Source: Pukyongia salina (lineage in GTDB: Bacteria; Bacteroidota; Bacteroidia; Flavobacteriales; Flavobacteriaceae). Taken from it: 64,000 bases of DNA. The notes beneath the pieces are model-generated. The model ran no database searches and was not told where the DNA came from. It was given only the letters and a program-made list of their open reading frames with translations. The DNA lies in the NCBI RefSeq assembly GCF_002966125.1, contig NZ_CP027062.1, forward strand, positions 2,232,001 to 2,296,000, given 5' to 3'. How positions within the stretch are numbered: position 1 is the stretch's first letter; each line of letters starts with the position of its first letter. A program made the translations under genes and the position numbers. Shown here in pieces: positions 50,075 through 59,608 of this stretch.

Positions 50075-50893
50075 ATGTCGTATAACTTATTAAAAGGAAA
50101 AAAAGGTATTATTTTCGGTGCCTTGGATGAAAATTCCATCGCATGGAAAACTGCCGAACGCGTACATGAAGAAGGTGGAACTTTTGTTTTAACGAACGCA
50201 CCCATAGCCATGCGAATGGGGCAGATAAATGACCTCGCCGCTAAGACTAACTCGGAGATCGTTCCTGCCGACGCAACGAGTATGGAGGATCTTGAGAACC
50301 TTGTGGATAAAGCCACAGAAATCCTGGGGGGAAAGCTAGATTTTGTATTACATTCTATCGGCATGTCGGTAAATGTGAGAAAAGGAAAGCATTATACAGA
50401 GTCTAATTACGACTGGACGCATAAAGGATGGGATGTATCCGCCTTGTCTTTTCATAAGACCATGCAGGTATTGTATAAGAAAGATGCCATGAACGAGTGG
50501 GGGAGTATTGTAGCTCTTACCTATATGGCGGCGCAACGCGTTTTTCCAGACTATAACGATATGGCAGATAACAAAGCGTATCTGGAGTCCATTGCAAGAA
50601 GTTTTGGATATTTCTTCGGAAGGGATAAAAAGGTAAGAGTGAACACGATCTCTCAATCCCCTACGCCTACCACAGCAGGACAGGGTGTTAAAGGCTTTGA
50701 TGGTTTCATTTCATATGCCGAAAAGATGTCTCCTTTGGGTAACGCTACAGCTATGGACTGTGCGAATTATACAGTAGCTATGTTTAGCGATCTTACCAAA
50801 CGGGTTACCCTTCAGAATTTATACAACGACGGCGGATTCTCCAATATGGGAGTTAGTGATCTGGTAATGGAGACCTTTCAGAAAGAAGAATAA
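50075..50893 (+). CDS. fabI: Enoyl-[acyl-carrier-protein] reductase FabI
   Basis: FabI performs the final reduction in each fatty-acid elongation cycle with NADH. The 272-residue short-chain dehydrogenase has GIIFGALDENSIAW near residue 11, the FabI-type Tyr160-(X6)-Lys167 catalytic pair and a second Tyr150, and the SQSPTPTTAG region near 192. A TATCTTTG -7-like box is at 50030-50037, about 38 bp before the ATG. A strong terminator follows. Confidence 0.96.
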   Translation: MSYNLLKGKKGIIFGALDENSIAWKTAERVHEEGGTFVLTNAPIAMRMGQINDLAAKTNSEIVPADATSMEDLENLVDKATEILGGKLDFVLHSIGMSVNVRKGKHYTESNYDWTHKGWDVSALSFHKTMQVLYKKDAMNEWGSIVALTYMAAQRVFPDYNDMADNKAYLESIARSFGYFFGRDKKVRVNTISQSPTPTTAGQGVKGFDGFISYAEKMSPLGNATAMDCANYTVAMFSDLTKRVTLQNLYNDGGFSNMGVSDLVMETFQKEE

Positions 50894-50916
50894 TTTCCCA
50901 ATATAGAACGAAGAAC

Positions 50917-50955
50917 AAAAGTCGTTTACAGTATAGCTGTAAACGACTTTTTCAT
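50917..50955 (+). terminator. fabI terminator
   Basis: A perfect 15-bp stem (AAAAGTCGTTTACAG at 50917-50931 with its complement at 50937-50951), loop TATAG, then a T-run, 24 bp after the stop codon. Confidence 0.92.
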
Positions 50956-51148
50956 TCTTGATTGGTGGTAATGTAATCATTTTCTGATAAGCCACAGTTT
51001 ATAAGTACTTCATATCGGTATTTTTGGCCTTTTAACGGATACTTGAAAAACTTAATCGATATATTAGTTTTATCCTCCTAATAATTTGTTATTCAGGTAA
51101 TATTTAGATAATTTTAGTTCATTAATAACTAATCTAATTAATTCAATT

Positions 51149-53944
51149 ATGAAAAGAATTACACTACTAGTGGCTTTGGCTGTATGTAGTTTTGGTTTTG
51201 CCCAGCAGTACGAGGCTTCTATGGGTCCTGTGCCGGCTGATTATAACCGAACTGCAGCTACAAGCAATCAAACAATTACACCAGAGTCATCTGTTCTTAT
51301 TACGGAAGATTTTGATGCCGGGTTACCAGCCGGGTGGAGTACTGTGGTCAATACAGGTCCCTGCGACTGGCAAAATGGAACAGATTTGCCTACCGGCGAT
51401 GATTTTACAACGCCTGCAATGTTCTTTGACGACGATGCATGTGGTAATGGTGCTCCAGTTAGTAATGTAGAATTACTTTCTGATGTTTATGACACTTCTG
51501 GATCTACAACAGTGATGTTAGGATACGACGTGGCATTCCAGGAAGCTGGAGGAGGCTCTACAGGGTCTGTAGAGGTATGGGATGGTGCTGCTTGGCAACA
51601 AGTTGCATTTTATGACCTTGATCTAGACCCGGATATTCAAACGGAGTCTATAGATATTACTGCTTTTTCCAATGCAGCTCTTCAAATTCGTTGGGTTTAC
51701 GACGATGGAGGCGGATGGGAATGGCATCTTGGTGTTGACAACTTCTCACTCGACTTTGACGGTGGAGGTGGAGGAGGTCCTGTAATCGCCTATGGTGGTG
51801 AAGCGGCAAATATGATGTTCAGTAGTTTTGATATAACTACAGCCGATGATCTTACATCCATTGGGCCTTTAGGTTCTACTTCCTTTGAGAACGCCGGAGC
51901 ATTGAACATGACAGGTGACACTGCTTGGGTTTTAGCTTCCGATGGAGATTTCTGGTCCGTTGATACTGCAACTGGGGTTTATACCGCACAAGGAACTATA
52001 CTTCCTTCTACGGGTGGAACCTGGGCAGGTATGGAAATGGATCTTACCACTGGTACACTCTATGGCCTTTCCGGAAACTTCACTGTAGATAATCAAGTTC
52101 ACGTTATCGATCCTGTTGCCATGACAGCAACAGCACTTCCCAACCCGGTAGGTATGCCTGGTGGTGGAATTGCACTTGCAATAGATGGCGCTGGAGATAT
52201 GTGGGGTTACGACCTTATAGACGATAACTTCTATTCTATCGACAAAACAACCGGTATTGGTACTATCGTTGGAAATATTGGATTCGACGCGAACTTTGGT
52301 CAGGGAATGGGATATGATCCAAATACGGATACTGTATACATGACTGCATTCAACAATACTACTTTCCAGCCGGAATTCAGAAGCGTTGACACTGCAACGG
52401 GATTGTCTACGTTTATTGCTGTTATTGGAGCGACTAACCCAGGAGGTTTAGTTCAGTTAGGTTGGGTATCTATGGCAAACAATACACCGCCAGTAGACAA
52501 CGATCTATGTGCTGATGCTACTCCGATCGCGTGTGGCGAAACTCTTTCTGGAGATACTTCCGATGGAAATACTGATACTAATGGTGGAGCAGATCCACTA
52601 TTGTTGAGTCCAGACGAGTGGTTTGTATTTACTAGTACTACTCCAGGAGAGATAGTAACAGTTTCTACTTGTAACCAAGCTGGATATGACACCAGATTAG
52701 CTGTATGGGAAGACTGTACATTGGCCAACCAGATCGCAGCTAATGATGACGGTCCGGGATGTGCCGGATTTACTTCCGAACTTAGCTTCCAGGCTGATGG
52801 TTCTTCAACATATTATATTTCTGTAGATGGGTTTAACGGAGCTTCAGGTGCATTCGATCTAACGATCACCTGTGAACTACCACCGGCGAATGATAACTGT
52901 GATGGTGCAATTGCCATTTCATGTGGTGACTCTGTTCTTGGAACTACGATAAATTCTTCCGATGATACGGCTGTAGCACCAGATTGTGGTACTCCTACCT
53001 CGGCTCCAGGTGTATGGTATGTTTATAATGACACTACCGGTCTGGTTACCGATATCTTACTATCTACTTGTAGTACTAATACAAACTACGATACTAAGAT
53101 CTCTGTATATACAGGTGACTGTGGAGCTCCACCGTTAACTTGTGTTGCAGGTAACGACGATTCTCCAAACTGTACGAACTTCCAGAGTGAAGTAGAATTC
53201 CAGAGTGATGGAAACACTACTTACTATATCCTTGTTCATGGATTTGGAGGAGCTACAGGAGATTTCGAACTTACGATGACTTGTACTCCGGTACCACCAC
53301 CAAACGATATGATCGTGAACTCTATCGATGTTGATGAGATTGGTGTTCCTTATACAGATCCTGCAGTGGCCATGCCAGCTGCTACCCTGGAGAATGGAAA
53401 CCCAACCGGATGTAATATCGATGGTGCTAAAGGTGTATGGTACAACTTTACCGCTGCTGCATCTGGAACTGCTACTGCTGAGATCGTATCTCCTGCAGGC
53501 GCTAGTTTTGTGGTATTCTTCAAAGCTCCGGATGAGAACGCAATAGAGACCGATCTTGAATATTTCTTCCAGATTGGAAACCAGTGTGCACCGGCTACTT
53601 CTGCAAATATCTTTACGGAAGGCGGACAAACGTACTACGTATTTGTTGTGAACGATGGCGGGGTAACCGACATAGTGATCGATGGAACACTATTAAGTGC
53701 AGAGGATAACATCATAGAAGGATTCAACTATTATCCGAATCCAACCGATGAGACCTTGAATCTTACTTCGGTAGAGGCTATCGAAGACGTAGCGATCTAC
53801 AATCTGTTAGGACAGCAGGTAATGGGTCTTGATGTGAATGCTACCAGCACACAACTAGATACTTCATCACTTGCCACAGGAGCTTACATTATGAAAGTAA
53901 CTGTGAACGGACAAGTTGGTACCTATAAGGTGATCAAGAGATAA
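51149..53944 (+). CDS. Giant T9SS-secreted protein, copy A of a tandem pair
   Basis: The 931-residue product has a signal peptide (cleavage near FGFAQQ), an N-terminal jelly-roll domain (about 47-200, EDFDAGLPAGW to LGVDNFSLDF), a Gly-rich linker, a propeller-like part (about 215-445), then three PPC-like beta-sandwich repeats that start NDLCADATPIACGETL, NDNCDGAIAISCGDSV and PNDMIVNSIDV, and a type A T9SS sorting domain (YYPNPTDETLN to YKVIKR). No enzymatic motif is seen; probably a surface or matrix protein. From 53031 to its stop it is almost identical to the next gene. Confidence 0.9.
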   Translation: MKRITLLVALAVCSFGFAQQYEASMGPVPADYNRTAATSNQTITPESSVLITEDFDAGLPAGWSTVVNTGPCDWQNGTDLPTGDDFTTPAMFFDDDACGNGAPVSNVELLSDVYDTSGSTTVMLGYDVAFQEAGGGSTGSVEVWDGAAWQQVAFYDLDLDPDIQTESIDITAFSNAALQIRWVYDDGGGWEWHLGVDNFSLDFDGGGGGGPVIAYGGEAANMMFSSFDITTADDLTSIGPLGSTSFENAGALNMTGDTAWVLASDGDFWSVDTATGVYTAQGTILPSTGGTWAGMEMDLTTGTLYGLSGNFTVDNQVHVIDPVAMTATALPNPVGMPGGGIALAIDGAGDMWGYDLIDDNFYSIDKTTGIGTIVGNIGFDANFGQGMGYDPNTDTVYMTAFNNTTFQPEFRSVDTATGLSTFIAVIGATNPGGLVQLGWVSMANNTPPVDNDLCADATPIACGETLSGDTSDGNTDTNGGADPLLLSPDEWFVFTSTTPGEIVTVSTCNQAGYDTRLAVWEDCTLANQIAANDDGPGCAGFTSELSFQADGSSTYYISVDGFNGASGAFDLTITCELPPANDNCDGAIAISCGDSVLGTTINSSDDTAVAPDCGTPTSAPGVWYVYNDTTGLVTDILLSTCSTNTNYDTKISVYTGDCGAPPLTCVAGNDDSPNCTNFQSEVEFQSDGNTTYYILVHGFGGATGDFELTMTCTPVPPPNDMIVNSIDVDEIGVPYTDPAVAMPAATLENGNPTGCNIDGAKGVWYNFTAAASGTATAEIVSPAGASFVVFFKAPDENAIETDLEYFFQIGNQCAPATSANIFTEGGQTYYVFVVNDGGVTDIVIDGTLLSAEDNIIEGFNYYPNPTDETLNLTSVEAIEDVAIYNLLGQQVMGLDVNATSTQLDTSSLATGAYIMKVTVNGQVGTYKVIKR
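53031..53944 (+). repeat. 914-bp near-identical block, copy A
   Basis: Aligned without gaps to 56006-56919 (offset 2975) I count 10 base differences, about 98.9% identity, ending exactly at the stop codons. Upstream of the block the two genes diverge quickly. Confidence 0.95.
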
Positions 53945-53964
53945 TTCTTTTCAATAATGCCTAA

Positions 53965-54000
53965 AATCCCGATGGAAGAAATTTCATCGGGATTTTTTTT
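53965..54000 (+). terminator. Terminator of T9SS copy A
   Basis: A 10-bp stem (AATCCCGATG/CATCGGGATT, 53965-53994) followed by TTTTTT, about 20 bp after the stop codon. Confidence 0.9.
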
Positions 54001-54099
54001 ATAAGACTAATTTATTAATTAGAGGCAATTTGATGAAGTCGAGTCGAATTTCTTTTTATCTTTAAGAGCAACTAAAAATAATACTAAATTGATAGAATT

Positions 54100-56919
54100 A
54101 TGAAGAAAATTACTTTACTGTGTAGTTTATTCCTGGGATGCATCTTCCTCGTAAACGCACAAAATGAAAATTCGGCAATTCAGCAGGAATTGAACGCGGC
54201 GGCGTTAACAGAGGCGCAGGAACAAATTGATGTACAGCAATTAATTGACAACCTCACTAACAGGGCACAAAGTCCTGTAATTGATCAAGACTTATTCAGT
54301 CCTGCAGAAAGACTCGCTATTCGAAAATATTATAGTGACATGAACCGATCTGCACTTGCTAATATTATTCCTAATGCAGGTGCAACCGAGACTTTCGCTG
54401 TAAATACAGGGGACTTCTTTTACGACCCAACGGATGGACTAACCGGTGGACCCGGTGGTGATTGTTCTACTACCAGTTCGGGAGATCCGGGTGATTATCC
54501 AAATTGTGGTTGTGTTACTGTTACTACCTTAACAGGTACAGGGCTTGAAGTTGAATTCCTTTCATTTGAGATTTTTGGGAATTTCGATTGGTTAAATATC
54601 TACGATGGTACAGACACCTCGGCTCCGTTAATATATGATTCGACTGTAAGTGGCGATAACCTTACGGATATGATGAATTCGACCGGAACCATATTTACTT
54701 CAACCTCCGATGCATTGACCTTCGAATTTAACGCAACGGCTGTAGTAAATACCTGTGGATGGGAAGTAGAAGTCCTGAACGCCGGTGGAGGCGGTGGCGG
54801 AAGCGATACTGTTTATGCGTACGATGGGGGCTTCTGTTCTGATGATTTTGGAACCTTCGATATTAATGGTCCTTATACACTGGCTCCAATCTTAACAACA
54901 ACTAACCCAACATGGTTTGCGGGTGACTTTGATGATTCAGGTACATTGTATGTGCTGGATCAAACCTCACTTTCTCTTTTAACCGTTGACACGGCAACAG
55001 GGGCCGATACAACCGTTGGGCCACTTACAAATTTAAATGCCGGGCACACCGTAACTGGTTTAGCCTGGAACGCAGACAATTCCACTATGTACGCCTTGAG
55101 TACCGATGGTACAGATTCTACAGTTTATTCCGTGGATATTTCTACCGGTACTTTAACAGTAATTGGAAATACCGGGACAACCCTTGGAATCTGGCTAGCT
55201 ATCGACTCTATGGGTAATGCTTTCGCAGCAGACCTGGACGACAATCTTTATTCTATCGATCTGGGTACCGGTGCAGGTACCGTGGTTGGTCCTTTAGGAT
55301 TTGACATTAATTTTGCTCAGGACGCAGATTTTGATCCTGATACAGACGTTCTTTATGCCGGACTTTATCTTGGAGGTGGGGCCAACGAATGGGCTTCGAT
55401 CGATACAACAACCGGTGCCGCAACCAGCCTGGGGCAGGTTAATGCAAATTGTGCCGAACTTTCGGTAGTTGCAATTGAAGGAGTTGTAGCTCCTCCTACC
55501 AACGATCTATGTGCGAACGCTACCCCTATCAATTGTGGGCAAACCCTTTCGGGAGATACTTCGAATGATACAGATACTAATGGTGATGGATCTCCGGACG
55601 AATGGTTCGCAGTTACCAGCTCTGTTTCCGGTGAATTGATTACAGTTTCAACCTGTAACCAGGCAGGATATGATACTATCCTAACAGTTTATGATGCTTG
55701 TGGCGGAACAGTTGTGGCAACTAACGATGATGGACCCGGTTGTACAGGATTTACATCCGAATTATCATTTGTTGCAGATGGATCGTCTACTTATTACATA
55801 GCTGTTGATGGTTTTGGAGGTGCAAGCGGTACCTTCGATCTTAGTATAACCTGCGGACCTGTAAACGATGATCCTTGCGGAGCCTTACCAATCGAATGCG
55901 GAGTGCCAATCTTAGGTAATACAGATACGGCAAACGACGATACTGCTTTCGCACCAGATTGTGGTACGCCTACCTCTGCAGCGGGAATCTGGTATGTTTA
56001 TGAAGACACTACCGGTCTGGTTACCGATATCTTACTATCTACTTGTAGTACTAATACAAACTACGATACTAAGATCTCTGTATATACAGGTGACTGTGGA
56101 ACCCCACCGTTAACTTGTGTTGCAGGTAACGACGATTCTCCAAACTGTACAAACTTCCAGAGTGAAGTAGAATTCCAGAGTGATGGAAACACTACTTACT
56201 ATATCCTTGTTCATGGATTTGGAGGAGCTACAGGAGATTTCGAACTTACGATGACTTGTACTCCGGTACCACCACCAAACGATATGATCGTTAACTCTAT
56301 CGATGTTGATGAGATTGGTGTTCCTTATACAGATCCTGCAGTGGCTATGCCAGCTGCTACCCTGGAGAACGGAAACCCAACCGGATGTAATATCGATGGT
56401 GCTAAAGGTGTATGGTACAACTTTACCGCTGCTGCATCTGGAACTGCTACTGCTGAGATCGTATCTCCTGCAGGTGCTAGTTTTGTGGTATTCTTCAAAG
56501 CTCCGGATGAGAACGCAATAGAGACCGATCTTGAATATTTCTTCCAGATTGGAAACCAGTGTGCACCGGCTACTTCTGCAAATATCTTTACAGAAGGCGG
56601 ACAAACGTACTACGTATTTGTTGTGAACGATGGCGGGGTAACCGACATAGTGATCGACGGAACACTATTAAGTGCAGAGGATAACATCATAGAAGGATTC
56701 AACTATTATCCGAATCCAACCGATGAGACCTTGAATCTTACTTCGGTAGAGTCTATCGAAGACGTAGCGATCTACAATCTGTTAGGACAGCAGGTAATGG
56801 GTCTTGATGTGAATGCTACCAGCACACAACTAGATACTTCATCACTTGCCACAGGAGCTTACATTATGAAAGTAACTGTGAACGGACAAGTTGGTACCTA
56901 TAAGGTGATCAAGAGATAA
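54100..56919 (+). CDS. Giant T9SS-secreted protein, copy B of a tandem pair, with CUB domain
   Basis: The 939-residue product has a signal peptide (cleavage near VNAQ), a helical ~80-residue segment, a CUB-like domain (about 115-230, with CVTVTTLTGTGLEVEF and DWLNIYDGTD), a Gly-rich linker, a propeller-like part (about 238-465), three PPC-like repeats and a type A sorting domain. The N-terminal domain differs from copy A while the final ~305 residues differ at only 2 positions. Probably a secreted surface protein of unknown role. Confidence 0.9.
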   Translation: MKKITLLCSLFLGCIFLVNAQNENSAIQQELNAAALTEAQEQIDVQQLIDNLTNRAQSPVIDQDLFSPAERLAIRKYYSDMNRSALANIIPNAGATETFAVNTGDFFYDPTDGLTGGPGGDCSTTSSGDPGDYPNCGCVTVTTLTGTGLEVEFLSFEIFGNFDWLNIYDGTDTSAPLIYDSTVSGDNLTDMMNSTGTIFTSTSDALTFEFNATAVVNTCGWEVEVLNAGGGGGGSDTVYAYDGGFCSDDFGTFDINGPYTLAPILTTTNPTWFAGDFDDSGTLYVLDQTSLSLLTVDTATGADTTVGPLTNLNAGHTVTGLAWNADNSTMYALSTDGTDSTVYSVDISTGTLTVIGNTGTTLGIWLAIDSMGNAFAADLDDNLYSIDLGTGAGTVVGPLGFDINFAQDADFDPDTDVLYAGLYLGGGANEWASIDTTTGAATSLGQVNANCAELSVVAIEGVVAPPTNDLCANATPINCGQTLSGDTSNDTDTNGDGSPDEWFAVTSSVSGELITVSTCNQAGYDTILTVYDACGGTVVATNDDGPGCTGFTSELSFVADGSSTYYIAVDGFGGASGTFDLSITCGPVNDDPCGALPIECGVPILGNTDTANDDTAFAPDCGTPTSAAGIWYVYEDTTGLVTDILLSTCSTNTNYDTKISVYTGDCGTPPLTCVAGNDDSPNCTNFQSEVEFQSDGNTTYYILVHGFGGATGDFELTMTCTPVPPPNDMIVNSIDVDEIGVPYTDPAVAMPAATLENGNPTGCNIDGAKGVWYNFTAAASGTATAEIVSPAGASFVVFFKAPDENAIETDLEYFFQIGNQCAPATSANIFTEGGQTYYVFVVNDGGVTDIVIDGTLLSAEDNIIEGFNYYPNPTDETLNLTSVESIEDVAIYNLLGQQVMGLDVNATSTQLDTSSLATGAYIMKVTVNGQVGTYKVIKR
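56006..56919 (+). repeat. 914-bp near-identical block, copy B
   Basis: Second copy of the block at 53031-53944. Eight of ten differences fall in two kinds of place: single third-codon changes, and one GCT/ACC codon swap (Ala/Thr); one further change gives Ala/Ser. Confidence 0.95.
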
Positions 56920-56940
56920 TCCGGATTAGTAATTATAAGA

Positions 56941-56972
56941 GCCACCCGCCCAACGCGGGTGGCTTTTTTTTT
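56941..56972 (+). terminator. Terminator of T9SS copy B
   Basis: A perfect 9-bp GC-rich stem (GCCACCCGC/GCGGGTGGC, 56941-56963) followed by nine T. Confidence 0.95.
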
Positions 56973-56975
56973 AAT

Positions 56976-56983
56976 TACATTTG
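56976..56983 (+). promoter_or_regulatory. Glycosyltransferase -7 box, 4 nt from the start codon
   Basis: TACATTTG matches TAnnTTTG; CGTT separates it from the ATG at 56988. No TTG lies at the usual distance because the preceding terminator occupies that DNA. Confidence 0.5.
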
Positions 56984-56987
56984 CGTT

Positions 56988-57989
56988 ATGAACCTGGATT
57001 TTTCTTTTATCATTCCTGTTTATAACCGTCCCCGGGAAATATTGGAATTATTGGAAAGCTTCAAGGTTCTGGAGTTCGAATCGCCCTATGAGATAGTGAT
57101 AGTTGAAGATGGTTCAACCGAAACTTCCGAAGAGATCGTAGATCAATTCCGCTCGACGCTCAACATTTCTTACTATATTAAAGATAACTCCGGCCCCGGT
57201 GATTCGAGAAATTACGGCATGGCAAGAGCTAAGGGCAATTATTTTATAATTCTGGATTCGGATGTGATCCTGCCACCTCATTATCTCAACACTGTTTCAG
57301 CCTTTTTAAGCAACACCTATTGCGATTGTTTTGGGGGCGCAGATGCCGCTCATCCCAGCTTTACGAAACTCCAAAAAGCTATCAACTATGTAATGACCTC
57401 CTTCCTTACAACCGGAGGGATACGCGGTAATAAAACTCAAATTGGTGATTTTGAACCTCGAAGTTTCAATATGGGTATCTCCAGGGAGGCCTTCGAACAA
57501 ACAAGTGGTTTCGGAAAGATCCATCCGGGTGAGGACCCGGACCTGTCTCATAGAATAAGAAAGGCAGGATTTAAAACCAGGTTTGTTCCGGGTGCCTATG
57601 TGTATCACAAGCGTAGGATCTCATGGCGTAAGTTTTACATGCAGGTTACAAAATTTGGCTTGGTACGACCCATACTTTCCAAATGGCATCCTGAAAGTGC
57701 AAAGATCACTTTTTGGTTTCCATCGGTGTTTACCTTAGGATTTTTTATTTCTCTTCTTCTTGCATTTTTACTGAATTGGTTTTATGCCATCCCGGTAATA
57801 TTTTATATCATGCTTATTTTGATCGATGCTTCAATTAAGAATAGAAGTGTCGAAATCGGATTTATGGCGGTGATCGCCTTATTTGTTCAATTCTTCGGCT
57901 ATGGTCTGGCCTTTTTAAAATCCACTTTTTACATTCGCATCCTTAATAAACAAGCCCGGAAACAGTTTCCTCAATTATTTTTTGAGTAA
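56988..57989 (+). CDS. Family 2 glycosyltransferase
   Basis: The 333-residue product has a GT-A domain: FIIPVYNRPREILELLES at the start, VEDGSTE near residue 40, the metal-binding LDSDVILP near 93 and a GFGKIHPGEDPDLSHRIRKAG acceptor-site region near 173. Two to three hydrophobic segments near the C-terminus (about 250-310) anchor it in the membrane. It transfers a sugar to an unknown acceptor; no polysaccharide cluster is nearby. Confidence 0.93.
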   Translation: MNLDFSFIIPVYNRPREILELLESFKVLEFESPYEIVIVEDGSTETSEEIVDQFRSTLNISYYIKDNSGPGDSRNYGMARAKGNYFIILDSDVILPPHYLNTVSAFLSNTYCDCFGGADAAHPSFTKLQKAINYVMTSFLTTGGIRGNKTQIGDFEPRSFNMGISREAFEQTSGFGKIHPGEDPDLSHRIRKAGFKTRFVPGAYVYHKRRISWRKFYMQVTKFGLVRPILSKWHPESAKITFWFPSVFTLGFFISLLLAFLLNWFYAIPVIFYIMLILIDASIKNRSVEIGFMAVIALFVQFFGYGLAFLKSTFYIRILNKQARKQFPQLFFE

Positions 57990-58025
57990 CTTTAATTCGG
58001 TAATAAAAAATTCTTCTAAAAGACC

Positions 58026-58967
58026 TTGGGCCCTAAAAAATACAAGACGAAAAAGATACGGACCTTCCTGCTTTTCCTGGCACTGGCCTGTATTATTTGG
58101 GTCCTGACGAAGTTCTCCAAATCGTATACGGCAACCATTTCTGGAAACATAAACTACATTAATCTCCCGGAAAACACTGTGCTAGGCGATGGAAATCCAG
58201 ACAAATTCTCCTTCGAGGTTACGGCAAATGGATTCAAGTTTCTTCAGTATCAGTTAAATACTCCGGAAATCGATATCCCGGTCGCTAATTATTTGCCAAA
58301 CAATAATAATCGCATTATCATAGAGCGTAACGAATTGAACCGCTTGATCGCCTCCGAACTGGAAAATGAAGTAAGTGTGAAAAACCTATCGTTAAACCAG
58401 ATAATCATCAACCTCGACACTGTAGCCTCCAGGATGATCCCCATAAGGGCTAATATTAAGATACGGTATAAAGAAGGGTTTAGGGCGGTGGATACGGCAT
58501 TGCTTAATCCAAATGTGGTAAAGGTATCGGCCCCGGCCAATGAGCTGAATAAGATCGACACTATTCGAACCAAAGAAATATCTCTAACTGATGTAGATAA
58601 AAAGGTTGATCTAGATCTTCAATTGGAGTTGCCTGCTAGCAATAGCTGGAAAGTAGAGCCATCGACAGTTAAATTTAGTCAGGAGGTCAAAGAATTCACC
58701 CAGAAAAAATTAAATGTTCCTATTGAGATCGTAAATCTGCCACCGGGTATAAAAGTGAAGATCATTCCAAATTCACTAACTATTTCATTCGATGTACCTA
58801 TGGAAAACTTCAACAATATAACGGCAACCGATTTTAAAGTTGTTTGTGATTATGCCAAGAAAGACAGCGCAGACAATTTTATGGTGGCTGAGATCATTAG
58901 GCAACCCGAGGGTATTCTCAACGTTGAGGTAAGTGAGAAGAAGATCGATTTCTTAATCTTTAAATAA
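58026..58967 (+). CDS. YbbR-domain protein
   Basis: The 313-residue product has one N-terminal transmembrane helix (about 12-28) and then repeated YbbR-like beta domains (YTATISGNINYINLP, MIPIRANIKIRYKEGF, KLNVPIEIVNLPPGIKVK). In Firmicutes a YbbR protein regulates the diadenylate cyclase CdaA, but no cyclase gene is next to it here. The start is TTG at 58026 since no suitable ATG exists. coaE follows after 6 bp, a pairing I know from other flavobacteria. Confidence 0.87.
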   Translation: MGPKKYKTKKIRTFLLFLALACIIWVLTKFSKSYTATISGNINYINLPENTVLGDGNPDKFSFEVTANGFKFLQYQLNTPEIDIPVANYLPNNNNRIIIERNELNRLIASELENEVSVKNLSLNQIIINLDTVASRMIPIRANIKIRYKEGFRAVDTALLNPNVVKVSAPANELNKIDTIRTKEISLTDVDKKVDLDLQLELPASNSWKVEPSTVKFSQEVKEFTQKKLNVPIEIVNLPPGIKVKIIPNSLTISFDVPMENFNNITATDFKVVCDYAKKDSADNFMVAEIIRQPEGILNVEVSEKKIDFLIFK

Positions 58968-58973
58968 TCACTA

Positions 58974-59558
58974 TTGAAAATAATTGGCTTAACAGGTGGC
59001 ATTGGAAGTGGTAAGACTACGGTAGCGAAGATGTTCGAGGAGTTAGGCATTTCGGTCTATATCGCAGACATTGAGGCCAAAAAATTGAGTAATCGCTCAA
59101 AAGTGATAAGGCGTAAACTTACCAAATTGTTAGGACCGCATACGTACAAAGAATCTCAGCTTAATAGAGAATTTGTCGCACAAAAGATCTTTAATGATCC
59201 AGATCTTCTAAAAAAAGTGAACGCGATTATACATCCAAAGGTAGCTTCCCACTTTAAAAGATGGGCGAAGAAACAACAAGGCCCCTATGTGATAAAAGAG
59301 GCTGCCATACTATTTGAGAATGGAGGATATAAGCAATGTGATAAGACCATTCTGGTTGTTGCACCTAAAGCCGTTCGTATAGAACGAATACTGGCGCGAG
59401 ATAACAGCAATAAAGAAGAAATAGAAGCTAGAATGAAGAATCAATGGAGTGATTCAGAAAAGAAGAAACTGGCCGATATCATAATTGAAAATACTCACCT
59501 GGAAACTACCCGAAAACGAGTGCTGGAAGTACATAAAAACCTTAGTCAACCCCAGTAA
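58974..59558 (+). CDS. coaE: Dephospho-CoA kinase
   Basis: CoaE phosphorylates dephospho-CoA, the last step of coenzyme A synthesis. The 194-residue product has Walker A GLTGGIGSGKTTVAKMF at the start, DIEAK in place of the usual D-x-D segment near 30, and the lid and LxxR region VRIERILARDN near 137. The start is TTG at 58974. Confidence 0.95.
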   Translation: MKIIGLTGGIGSGKTTVAKMFEELGISVYIADIEAKKLSNRSKVIRRKLTKLLGPHTYKESQLNREFVAQKIFNDPDLLKKVNAIIHPKVASHFKRWAKKQQGPYVIKEAAILFENGGYKQCDKTILVVAPKAVRIERILARDNSNKEEIEARMKNQWSDSEKKKLADIIIENTHLETTRKRVLEVHKNLSQPQ

Positions 59559-59608
59559 AATCCTGCTGTTCTTTTTGTTAACATTTGGTTAAATGGAAGC
59601 AGGCCTAA

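Noticed and set aside
53135-56604. Two 164-codon antisense open frames opposite the T9SS tails (53135-53629 and 56110-56604)
   Set aside because: They exist twice only because the sense DNA is duplicated; composition is Ser/Cys/Arg-rich and there is no ribosome site or known family.
53031-56919. The 914-bp repeat as an insertion sequence
   Set aside because: There are no terminal inverted repeats, target duplications or transposase; both copies are in-frame coding ends of sorted proteins.
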